From Clostridiales bacterium (lineage in GTDB: Bacteria > Bacillota > Clostridia > Oscillospirales > Oscillospiraceae), in contig DYBS01000045.1 of assembly GCA_019418525.1 (NCBI GenBank), forward strand, positions 1 through 7,532: DNA of 7,532 bases, in the 5' to 3' direction. The notes beneath the pieces were generated by a model, which worked only from the letters and a program-made list of their open reading frames with translations, ran no database searches and was not told where the DNA came from. The position numbers and the translations under genes were made by a program. This document shows, in pieces, positions 1-6,521 of the stretch (the stretch's first letter is position 1; every line of letters begins with the position of its first letter).

Positions 1-1
1 C

Positions 2-79
2 GCCCGCCACTCGGTGAAGCGCCTAGCCGAGGCGGTGATGGACATCTACCGCCAGCGGGCCGACACCCGCATCTTTTAA
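2..79 (+). CDS. C-terminal end of an upstream gene, probably YvcK-type gluconeogenesis factor (5' partial)
   Basis: Only the last 25 codons and the TAA stop (77-79) are present. The visible tail has the pattern RHSVKRLAEAVMDIY followed by a short basic end. It resembles the end of YvcK/CofD-like proteins, in which an RHD-x-x-KLA motif precedes the last helix. In many Bacillota the order is rapZ-yvcK-whiA, so position directly upstream of whiA supports the call. YvcK proteins bind UDP-sugars and affect cell shape and growth on gluconeogenic carbon sources. The stop lies 21 bases before the whiA start, which suggests cotranscription. The sequence evidence alone is thin; the identification rests mainly on synteny and could be wrong. 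Confidence 0.55.
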   Translation, partial: ARHSVKRLAEAVMDIYRQRADTRIF

Positions 80-86
80 AATGGAG

Positions 87-94
87 AAGGAGGA
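87..94 (+). promoter_or_regulatory. Ribosome binding site of whiA
   Basis: AAGGAGGA is a near-perfect Shine-Dalgarno match, six bases before the ATG at 101. It fixes the whiA start and lies in the short gap after the upstream stop codon. Confidence 0.85.
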
Positions 95-100
95 ACACCC

Positions 101-991
101 ATGTCCTTTGCGTCGGACGTGAAGGGGGAGCTGTGCGGGGTGCTGCTGGACCAGCGGGACCATGCCCAGGCGGAGGCCTACGGCGTGCTGCTCTTCTGCA
201 ACCAGTGCTCGGGGACAGGAGCGCGGATCGTCACCGAGTCGCCCGACTTTGCCCGCCGTCTGCCGGAGCTCTTTGACCGGGCCTTCGGCGTGACCTTTGA
301 CCGCCTGCCGGAGCCGGGGGCGGGCAAGCGGGTCTTTGAGCTCCGGACTCCGGAAAAGCTCTCGGCCGTGTGGGAGAGCTTCGGCTATGACCCGGGGGAG
401 ACCCTGGCCCACCACATCAACTTCGCCGTGCTGGAGGAAGAGGGCTGCCGAGCTGCCTTCTTCCGGGGGGCCTTTCTGGCCGGCGGCGCAGTGACCGACC
501 CGGCCAAGCGCTACCATCTGGAGCTGGCAACCTCCCATTACAATGTGAGTCGGGAGCTCGCCGCCCTTCTGGTGGAGGAGGGCTTTTCCCCCAAGGAGAC
601 CACCCGTAAGTCCAATTACCTTACTTATTTCAAGCAGAGCCAGGCCATCGGCCGCTTTCTGGACTGCATCGGCGCGCCCGGCGCGGCGGAGCAGGTCCGC
701 TCGGTGCGGGCGGAGAAGGCGGTGCTGGTGGGGGTGTACCGCCGCATGAACTGCGACGCGGCCAACCTGGACAAGGTGGTGGACGCCGCCCAGGAGCAGA
801 TCGCCGCTATCCGCCGTCTGGAGGAGCGGGGGCAGTTGGAGGATCTGCCGGACAAGCTGAAGGCCACGGCAGCGCTGCGGGTGGACCACCCGGAGCTGAC
901 CCTCTCCCAGCTGGCTGAGGCCAGCGACCCGCCGGTGACCAAGTCCTGCCTCAATCACCGGCTGCGCAAGCTGATGGAGCTGGCAAGATAG
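101..991 (+). CDS. whiA: DNA-binding protein WhiA
   Basis: A 296-residue WhiA, slightly shorter than the B. subtilis protein (about 316). The start MSFASDVKGEL matches the family's MSFAS-x-x-KKEL opening and follows a strong ribosome binding site. The N-terminal half is the LAGLIDADG-like fold. Its signature FRGAFLAGGAVTDP (about residues 121-134) is the family's degenerate version, lacking the acidic residues needed for endonuclease activity. The conserved NCDAANLDKVVDAA stretch (about 217-230) links to a C-terminal helix-turn-helix (about 248-293) ending in the typical DPPVTKSCLNHRLRKL motif. WhiA controls sporulation septation in Streptomyces. In B. subtilis it affects division and chromosome segregation rather than sporulation. 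Here it sits between the probable yvcK end and dnaE. Some clostridia carry an HPr-like gene between whiA and dnaE; none is present here. Nothing appears broken. Confidence 0.97.
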   Translation: MSFASDVKGELCGVLLDQRDHAQAEAYGVLLFCNQCSGTGARIVTESPDFARRLPELFDRAFGVTFDRLPEPGAGKRVFELRTPEKLSAVWESFGYDPGETLAHHINFAVLEEEGCRAAFFRGAFLAGGAVTDPAKRYHLELATSHYNVSRELAALLVEEGFSPKETTRKSNYLTYFKQSQAIGRFLDCIGAPGAAEQVRSVRAEKAVLVGVYRRMNCDAANLDKVVDAAQEQIAAIRRLEERGQLEDLPDKLKATAALRVDHPELTLSQLAEASDPPVTKSCLNHRLRKLMELAR

Positions 992-1034
992 TCCCGGACG
1001 CCCAGCCGACGAGTATACATTGGTTTCACACCAG

Positions 1035-1042
1035 AAGGAGGA
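1035..1042 (+). promoter_or_regulatory. Ribosome binding site of dnaE
   Basis: AAGGAGGA lies six bases before the ATG at 1049, which sets the dnaE start. The surrounding 57-base whiA-dnaE gap (992-1048) is the longest in the window. It has a slightly AT-richer patch near 1012-1030 but no clear hairpin terminator or paired promoter boxes. Confidence 0.85.
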
Positions 1043-1048
1043 ACTTGA

Positions 1049-4000
1049 ATGTCTTTTGCCCATTTGCATGTCCACACCGAATACAGCCTCCTGGATGGGG
1101 CCTGCCGTATCCCCAAGCTGGTACAGCGGGTGAAGGACCTGGGACAGAGCGCGGTGGCCATCACCGACCACGGCGTGATGTACGGCGTGGTGGACTTCTA
1201 CAAGGCCTGCAAGGCGGAGGGAGTGAAGCCTATTGTGGGCTGCGAGGTCTATGTGGCCCCCCGCACCCGCTTTGACAAGGTCCACGAGTATGACTCCGCC
1301 GCCCGGCATCTGGTCCTTCTGTGTGAGAATGAGGTGGGCTACCGGAACCTCTGCTATATGGTGTCCCAGGCCTTCCTGGAGGGGTTCTATATCAAGCCCC
1401 GGGTGGACATGGACCTCCTGCGGGAGCGCCATGAGGGCCTAATCGCCCTCTCGGCCTGTCTGGCCGGCGCGGTGCCCCGGCTCATCCTGGGCAGCAACTA
1501 CGAGGGGGCCAAGGCCCACGCCCTGGAGATGGAGGAGATCTTCGGCAAGGGCAATTACTTCCTGGAGCTCCAGGACCACGGCATCCCCGCCCAGCGGGAG
1601 GCCGCCCAGGGTATCCTGCGCATTCACCAGGAGACCGGCATTCCTCTGGTGGTCACCAACGACGCCCACTATCTCACCCGAGCAGACGCCGCCACCCAGG
1701 ACACCCTCATGGCCATCCAGATGGGCAAGACGGTGGACGACCCCTCCCGGATGCGGTTCGAGACGAAAGAATTCTACATCAAGTCGGAGGAGGAGATGGC
1801 GTCCCTCTTCCCGGAGGTGCCCGAGGCGGTGGAGAACACCCAGAAGATCGCCGACCGCTGCCAGGTGGAGTTCGAGTTCGGCAAGTACCATCTGCCGGAG
1901 TTCAAGCTGCCCGAGGGCTGGACCGACGGAGACGCTTACTTCCAGAAGCTGTGCGACGACGGCTTTGCCCTCCGCTACCCCGATGCGCCGGAGGGCTACC
2001 GCCAGCGCCTGGAGTACGAGATGGGGGTCATCCGGCAGATGGGCTTTGTGGAGTACTTCCTGATCGTCTCCGACTTCATTGGCTACGCCAAAGGCCGCGG
2101 TATCCCTGTGGGCCCCGGTCGTGGCTCGGCGGCGGGGAGCATGGTGGCCTACTGCCTGCGCATTACGGAGATCGACCCCATGAAGTACGATCTGTACTTC
2201 GAGCGATTTCTGAACCCGGAGCGGGTGACCATGCCGGATATTGACGTGGACTTCTGCATCCACCGCCGGCAGGAGGTCATGGAGTATGTCCAGCACAAAT
2301 ACGGCGAGAACCATGTGGCCCAGATCGTCACCTTCGGCACCATGGCCGCCCGGGCGGCCATCCGGGACGTGGGCCGGGCTTTGAATATCCCCTATGCCGA
2401 CGTGGACGCGGTGGCCAAACAGGTGCCCACCAAGGGGCCGGACAACAAGCCCATTACCCTGGAGACGGCTCTGCAGCTGTCCAAGCCCCTTCGGGACGCT
2501 TACGAGGGGGACGAGCGGGTGCGCAATCTCATCGACACCGCCAAGGCCATTGAGGGGATGCCCCGCCACGCCTCCACCCATGCCGCCGGTGTGGTCATCA
2601 CCCGCCGGCCGGTGGTAGACTACGTGCCTCTGGCCAAAAACGACGAGTCGGTGGTCACCCAGTATGTCATGACCACGCTGGAGGAGCTGGGCCTGCTGAA
2701 AATGGACTTCCTTGGCCTGCGCAACCTGACTGTGCTGGACGACACCGTGAAAATGGTGCGCAAGACCGTGCCCGACTTTGACCTGGCGGATATCCCGGAC
2801 AACGACCCGGCGGTGTTCCAGATGCTGTCCGACGGCAAGACCTCCGGCGTGTTCCAGATGGAGTCCTCCGGCATGACCGGGGTGTGCGTGGGGCTCAAGC
2901 CCCATAACCTGGAGGACATCACCGCCATTATTGCCCTCTACCGCCCCGGCCCCATGACCTCCATTTCCCGGTTTATTGCCTGTAAGCACAATCCCGACCA
3001 GGTGAAGTACAAGCATCCCACACTGAAGCCCATTTTGTCGGTGACCTACGGCTGCATCGTCTACCAGGAGCAGGTCATTGAGATCTTCCGCCGGTTGGCG
3101 GGCTACACCATGGGCCAGGCCGACATGGTGCGCCGGGCCATCTCTAAGAAGAAGCGGGCCCAGATCGAGAAGGAGCGCCACACCTTCGTCCACGGCGACC
3201 CGGATCGGGGGATCGCCGGCTGCGTGGCCAACGGTATCCCCCAGCAGACCGCTGAGGACATCTATGACGAGATCGAAGCCTTTGCCGAGTACGCCTTCAA
3301 TAAGGCCCACGCGGTGAGCTATGCCGTGGTGGCCTACCAGACGGCCTGGTTCAAGTGCCACCACACCCGGGAGTATATGGCGGCCCTACTGACCTCGGTG
3401 CTGGACTCCAGCGAGAAGGTGGCGGAGTATATTGCCGAGTGCAAGGAGTGCGGCATCGCCCTGCTGCCCCCTGACATCAACGAGTCGGACGCATCCTTTA
3501 CCGTGGCGGGTGACAACATCCGCTTCGGACTGGCGGCCGTGAAGGGGGTCGGCTGGGGCTTTATGAAGGACGTGCTGGCCGAGCGGACGCGGGGCCCCTT
3601 CCGGGATTTTGCCGACTTCTGCCAGCGGCTCTTTGACCATGAGCTCAACAAGCGGGTGCTGGAGAACCTGATCCGCTGCGGGGCCTTCGACTCCATGGGG
3701 GTGCGCCGCTCCCAACTGCTGGACGCCTATGAGAGCTTGGTGGATGCCATCGCCCAGAACAAGCGGAAAAATCTGGCCGGGCAGTTCGACCTCTTCGGCG
3801 GCGGCGGGGACGAGCTGGAGACCGCCCCCGAGCTGGTGCTGCGGGACATCCCGGAGTTCTCCCGGCGGGAACTGATGAGCATGGAGAAGGAGACCACCGG
3901 ACTCTATATTACCGGTCACCCTATGGATGAGTACCGGGAGCTGGCCAAGCGCTGCCAGGCGGTGCCGATGGGCACTATTCTGAGCGATTTCAGCCAAGAG

Positions 4001-4546
4001 GGAGGCCCCTGGCAGTTCAGCGACGGCCAGAAGGTGACCATCGCGGGGGTGGTGGTGTCCACCAAGACCCGTACCACCCGCAATAACAGTCTTATGGCCT
4101 ACGTGATGCTGGAGGATGATACCGGATCCATGGAACTGCTGGTTTTTTCCCGGGTGCTGGGGGAGTGCGGGTCCTACCTGGTGGAGAACGCGCCGGTCTT
4201 GGTCGAGGGCCGCATTTCCATGCGGGATGAGAAAGATCCCCAGATCATGTGCGACCGCATCCAGCCCCTCACCGAGGAGAGCGGGGCTGCGGACCCTGTT
4301 GAGGCGCCTGCCCCCTCCAGAAAGGGACATGGGCGAGGCAAGCTATACCTGCGTTTGCCCAGCCAGCGGGACCCTCGCTGGAGTTATATCCAGAAGATCT
4401 TGATCATGTTCCCGGGCGAGGAGCCACTGCGGGCCAAATTTACCGACACGGAGGAGTGGTCTGCGCCCCTGCCCTGTCAGATCCACCCCATCCTGCTCCA
4501 GGAGCTTCGGGAACAGCTGGGGGAGGAGAACGTGGTGGTCAAATAG
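1049..4546 (+). CDS. dnaE: DNA polymerase III subunit alpha (C-family polymerase, DnaE)
   Basis: A full-length 1165-residue C-family replicative DNA polymerase, close to E. coli DnaE (1160). The N-terminal PHP domain (about 1-280) opens with HLHVHTEYSLLDG and keeps likely metal ligands H7, H9, D40/H41, E66, H87 and D205/H207. The palm contains GPGRGSAAGS (355-364) and PDIDVDFC. D399, D401 and D553 (in KMDFLGLRNLT) align with E. coli catalytic D401, D403 and D555. The fingers carry YRPGPM and VYQEQV. A helix-hairpin-helix region follows near 826-900, then a classic beta-clamp motif QFDLF (912-916), an OB fold (about 994-1073) and a C-terminal domain (about 1098-1165) like the tau-binding region of E. 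coli DnaE. It adds nucleotides during chromosome replication, working with the sliding clamp. Clostridia usually also encode PolC, so this enzyme may act mainly in primer extension or lagging-strand work; that is inference. No frameshift or missing motif is seen. Confidence 0.98.
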   Translation: MSFAHLHVHTEYSLLDGACRIPKLVQRVKDLGQSAVAITDHGVMYGVVDFYKACKAEGVKPIVGCEVYVAPRTRFDKVHEYDSAARHLVLLCENEVGYRNLCYMVSQAFLEGFYIKPRVDMDLLRERHEGLIALSACLAGAVPRLILGSNYEGAKAHALEMEEIFGKGNYFLELQDHGIPAQREAAQGILRIHQETGIPLVVTNDAHYLTRADAATQDTLMAIQMGKTVDDPSRMRFETKEFYIKSEEEMASLFPEVPEAVENTQKIADRCQVEFEFGKYHLPEFKLPEGWTDGDAYFQKLCDDGFALRYPDAPEGYRQRLEYEMGVIRQMGFVEYFLIVSDFIGYAKGRGIPVGPGRGSAAGSMVAYCLRITEIDPMKYDLYFERFLNPERVTMPDIDVDFCIHRRQEVMEYVQHKYGENHVAQIVTFGTMAARAAIRDVGRALNIPYADVDAVAKQVPTKGPDNKPITLETALQLSKPLRDAYEGDERVRNLIDTAKAIEGMPRHASTHAAGVVITRRPVVDYVPLAKNDESVVTQYVMTTLEELGLLKMDFLGLRNLTVLDDTVKMVRKTVPDFDLADIPDNDPAVFQMLSDGKTSGVFQMESSGMTGVCVGLKPHNLEDITAIIALYRPGPMTSISRFIACKHNPDQVKYKHPTLKPILSVTYGCIVYQEQVIEIFRRLAGYTMGQADMVRRAISKKKRAQIEKERHTFVHGDPDRGIAGCVANGIPQQTAEDIYDEIEAFAEYAFNKAHAVSYAVVAYQTAWFKCHHTREYMAALLTSVLDSSEKVAEYIAECKECGIALLPPDINESDASFTVAGDNIRFGLAAVKGVGWGFMKDVLAERTRGPFRDFADFCQRLFDHELNKRVLENLIRCGAFDSMGVRRSQLLDAYESLVDAIAQNKRKNLAGQFDLFGGGGDELETAPELVLRDIPEFSRRELMSMEKETTGLYITGHPMDEYRELAKRCQAVPMGTILSDFSQEGGPWQFSDGQKVTIAGVVVSTKTRTTRNNSLMAYVMLEDDTGSMELLVFSRVLGECGSYLVENAPVLVEGRISMRDEKDPQIMCDRIQPLTEESGAADPVEAPAPSRKGHGRGKLYLRLPSQRDPRWSYIQKILIMFPGEEPLRAKFTDTEEWSAPLPCQIHPILLQELREQLGEENVVVK

Positions 4547-4563
4547 GGCGGAGGCCATTGAGC

Positions 4564-4570
4564 AGGAGGT
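4564..4570 (+). promoter_or_regulatory. Ribosome binding site of cls
   Basis: AGGAGGT is a perfect Shine-Dalgarno core, but only four bases (TTCC) separate it from the ATG at 4575, a little shorter than at the other starts here. It lies in the 28-base gap after the dnaE stop, which holds no other recognisable signal. Confidence 0.8.
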
Positions 4571-4574
4571 TTCC

Positions 4575-6113
4575 ATGGGAAAAAAAGTGACATCCATTCT
4601 CTTTCACCGACTTACCATCGTGGGGCTGCTGATCATTCTCCAGGTGGCGGAGCTGGTGATCCTGACAGCTCTGTTTGCCGACTACTTCATCTATTTCTAC
4701 TGGTTTTGTATCATCCTCTCGGTGCTGGCGGTGCTGTGGCTGGTCAACGCCCAGAGTGACCCGGGGTACAAGATCGCCTGGCTGATCCCGATTTTGCTTT
4801 TCCCGATCTTCGGAGGGCTCTTCTACCTGGCCTTTGGCGGCAACCGCATGTCCAAGCGGATGAGCCGCAAGATGCAGGGGATGGAGCGGAAGATGCGCCA
4901 GGAGTTGGGCGGCAGCGAACGAGCCAGACAGCTGGCCCCCTTTGGGGCCGACTCTGTGAACCAGGCCCGCTATCTGGAGCGCTACGCCTGTGCACCGGTG
5001 TACCGCAACACTGAGGCCACCTACTTCCCTCTGGGAGATGACGTGTTTCCCCGGATGCTGGAGGAGCTGCGCAAGGCCAAACGCTATATCTTTCTGGAGT
5101 ACTTCATCATTGAGGAGGGGCTCTTCTGGAACTCTATTCTGGAGATTCTGGAGCAAAAGGTATCGGAAGGGGTGGATGTGCGGGTCATCTACGACGACAT
5201 CGGTTCCCTGTTTACCCTGCCCAAGGACTACGCCAAGACGCTGGAGGAAAAGGGCATCCGCTGCTGCGTCTTCAACCGCTTTATCCCGGTGCTGTCCCTG
5301 CGCCTCAACAACCGGGACCACCGGAAATTCCTCATCGTCGACGGGCAGGTGGGCTTTACCGGGGGCGTGAATCTGGCCGACGAGTATATCAACTATAAGG
5401 TGAAATACGGCCACTGGAAGGATACCGCCATCCTCCTGCGTGGGGAGGCGGTGTGGAGCATGACCGTGATGTTCCTCACCATGTGGGACCATGTCCGCGG
5501 GGTGGATGAAAATCTGGCCGATTACCGTCCCGAGCCGGTGGCGGATCTGGCGCCGGGGTGTGAGGACTACTTCGTGCAGCCCTACACCGACAGTCCTCTG
5601 GACCACGAGCCGGTGGGGGAGGCGGTGTATCTGAACCTCATCAACAAGGCCAAGGGGTACGTATACATCACCACCCCCTACCTCATCATCAGCGACAGCG
5701 TGAACACCGCCCTGTGCAACGCCGCCAAGGCGGGGGTGGACGTGCGTATCATGACCCCCCACATTCCCGACAAGAAGATCATCTTTGAGGTGACCCGAGC
5801 CCATTACGGCCCCCTCCTGGAGGCGGGTGTGAAGATCTACGAGTACACCCCCGGCTTCGTCCACGCCAAGAACTTCGTGGTGGACGACCGCTGGGCTACG
5901 GTGGGCACGGTCAATATGGACTACCGCAGCATGTTCCTCCACTTTGAGGACGGAGTATGGCTGTGCGGCGCGCCCTGCATTCAGGACGTGAAGGAGGATT
6001 TTCTGGAGACGCTGGCGCAGTGTGAGCTCATCACCCTGCGCCGCTGGCGGTCCCACTCCGGCCCCCGTCTGCTGCTGCGGGCGGTACTGCGGGTGTTTGC
6101 CCCCCTTATGTAG
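4575..6113 (+). CDS. cls: Cardiolipin synthase (phospholipase D family, two HKD motifs)
   Basis: A 512-residue membrane enzyme of the usual bacterial Cls size. The N-terminus has three hydrophobic segments (about residues 13-34, 37-58 and 67-88); the last, with the WLIPILLFPIFGGLFYLAFG pattern, is the PLD-N region typical of these synthases. Two catalytic HxKxxxxD motifs follow: HRKFLIVD at 249-256, then GFTGGVNLADEY, and HAKNFVVD at 430-437, then GTVNMDYRSM. Each motif supplies the His-Lys-Asp set of the phospholipase D active site. The family condenses two phosphatidylglycerol molecules to cardiolipin and glycerol at the cytoplasmic membrane. The three N-terminal segments and the Cls-type spacing argue against a Nuc-like nuclease or secreted phospholipase D; exact substrate preference cannot be read from sequence. 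The gene starts 28 bases after dnaE and ends 18 bases before the DUF2500 gene, so cotranscription is likely. Confidence 0.95.
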   Translation: MGKKVTSILFHRLTIVGLLIILQVAELVILTALFADYFIYFYWFCIILSVLAVLWLVNAQSDPGYKIAWLIPILLFPIFGGLFYLAFGGNRMSKRMSRKMQGMERKMRQELGGSERARQLAPFGADSVNQARYLERYACAPVYRNTEATYFPLGDDVFPRMLEELRKAKRYIFLEYFIIEEGLFWNSILEILEQKVSEGVDVRVIYDDIGSLFTLPKDYAKTLEEKGIRCCVFNRFIPVLSLRLNNRDHRKFLIVDGQVGFTGGVNLADEYINYKVKYGHWKDTAILLRGEAVWSMTVMFLTMWDHVRGVDENLADYRPEPVADLAPGCEDYFVQPYTDSPLDHEPVGEAVYLNLINKAKGYVYITTPYLIISDSVNTALCNAAKAGVDVRIMTPHIPDKKIIFEVTRAHYGPLLEAGVKIYEYTPGFVHAKNFVVDDRWATVGTVNMDYRSMFLHFEDGVWLCGAPCIQDVKEDFLETLAQCELITLRRWRSHSGPRLLLRAVLRVFAPLM

Positions 6114-6117
6114 AGAG

Positions 6118-6124
6118 AAAGGAG
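6118..6124 (+). promoter_or_regulatory. Ribosome binding site of the DUF2500 gene
   Basis: AAAGGAG lies seven bases before the ATG at 6132, in the 18-base gap after the cls stop codon. It supports the chosen start and the reality of this small gene. Confidence 0.75.
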
Positions 6125-6131
6125 AAGGACC

Positions 6132-6509
6132 ATGTACGCCTTCGGACTCATTGAATCGCTTTTTCCCCTCTTTTTTATCGTTGTATTCGTGGTGGTCATC
6201 GGCGGTATCCTCTTTACCATCATCTCCGGCGCGAAGCAGTGGCATGAAAACAACCAGTCGCCCCGCCTGACGGTGGACGCCACGGTGGTCAGCAAGCGTA
6301 CCAACGTGAGCCACCATCACCACGCCGGGCAAGACGGCATGGCGGGCCACACCAGCACCTCCACCAGCTACTACGCCACCTTCCAGGTGGAGAGCGGCGA
6401 CCGCATGGAGCTGCGCCTCTCCGGCCGGGAGTACGGCATGCTGGTGGAGGGGGACCGGGGCCAGCTCCACTTCCAAGGCACCCGCTACCTGGGCTTTGAC
6501 CGGCAGTAA
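6132..6509 (+). CDS. DUF2500 family membrane-anchored protein of unknown function
   Basis: A 125-residue protein with one N-terminal membrane segment (about residues 9-32, rich in F, V and I), then a soluble domain. The soluble part matches the pattern I know for DUF2500 (E. coli YhhM is a member): a P-x-L-T-V-D-A-TVVSKR strand, then STSYYATFQVESGDRMEL, EYGMLVEGDRG and a closing FQGTRYLGF. Between the first two elements lies a histidine cluster, H61-H64 plus H73, within a Gly/Ser/Thr-rich loop. The family has no established function; the fold is probably a small beta barrel. Which side of the membrane the domain faces is not certain: the basic/polar residues after the membrane segment do not decide it. 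The gene sits 18 bases after cls and 12 before rarA, so it is probably cotranscribed. The histidines could bind metal, but that is speculation. Confidence 0.88.
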   Translation: MYAFGLIESLFPLFFIVVFVVVIGGILFTIISGAKQWHENNQSPRLTVDATVVSKRTNVSHHHHAGQDGMAGHTSTSTSYYATFQVESGDRMELRLSGREYGMLVEGDRGQLHFQGTRYLGFDRQ

Positions 6510-6516
6510 GGGGGGT
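6509..6516 (+). promoter_or_regulatory. Ribosome binding site of rarA, overlapping the upstream stop codon
   Basis: AGGGGGGT ends five bases before the ATG at 6522 and begins at the last base of the DUF2500 stop (6507-6509). It is a G-rich variant of AGGAGGT, weaker than the other sites in the window. The overlap suggests that ribosomes finishing the DUF2500 gene may help start rarA. Confidence 0.65.
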
Positions 6517-6521
6517 ATACC

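Noticed and set aside
461..502. LAGLIDADG-like motif suggesting a homing endonuclease
   Set aside because: The protein is a full WhiA with its C-terminal helix-turn-helix, and the family is known to have lost the catalytic acidic residues. There is no sign of an intron or intein.
1014..1019. TATACA as a possible -10 box of an internal promoter before dnaE
   Set aside because: It matches TATAAT at only four of six positions, has no plausible -35 box about 17 bases upstream, and no extended -10. A promoter here is possible but unsupported.
23..1432. A 469-codon minus-strand open frame opposite whiA and the start of dnaE
   Set aside because: It crosses two genes and both of their ribosome binding sites, has the same compositional signature as the other antisense frames, and shows no domain.
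1439..3364. A 641-codon open frame on the minus strand opposite dnaE
   Set aside because: It overlaps well-conserved dnaE motifs, and its translation is rich in H, G, V and L without a domain. The dnaE frame explains the sequence fully.
3386..4330. A 314-codon minus-strand open frame opposite the 3' part of dnaE
   Set aside because: It is antisense to the helix-hairpin-helix and OB-fold coding region and has no recognisable protein features.
4547..4574. Search for a terminator between dnaE and cls
   Set aside because: The 28-base gap holds no stable hairpin followed by a T run, only the cls ribosome binding site.
5319..5886. The phospholipase D motifs as part of a nuclease or toxin
   Set aside because: Three N-terminal hydrophobic segments, two HKD motifs at typical spacing and the GGVNLADEY and GTVNMDYRSM contexts fit cardiolipin synthase, and there are no defence or toxin genes nearby.
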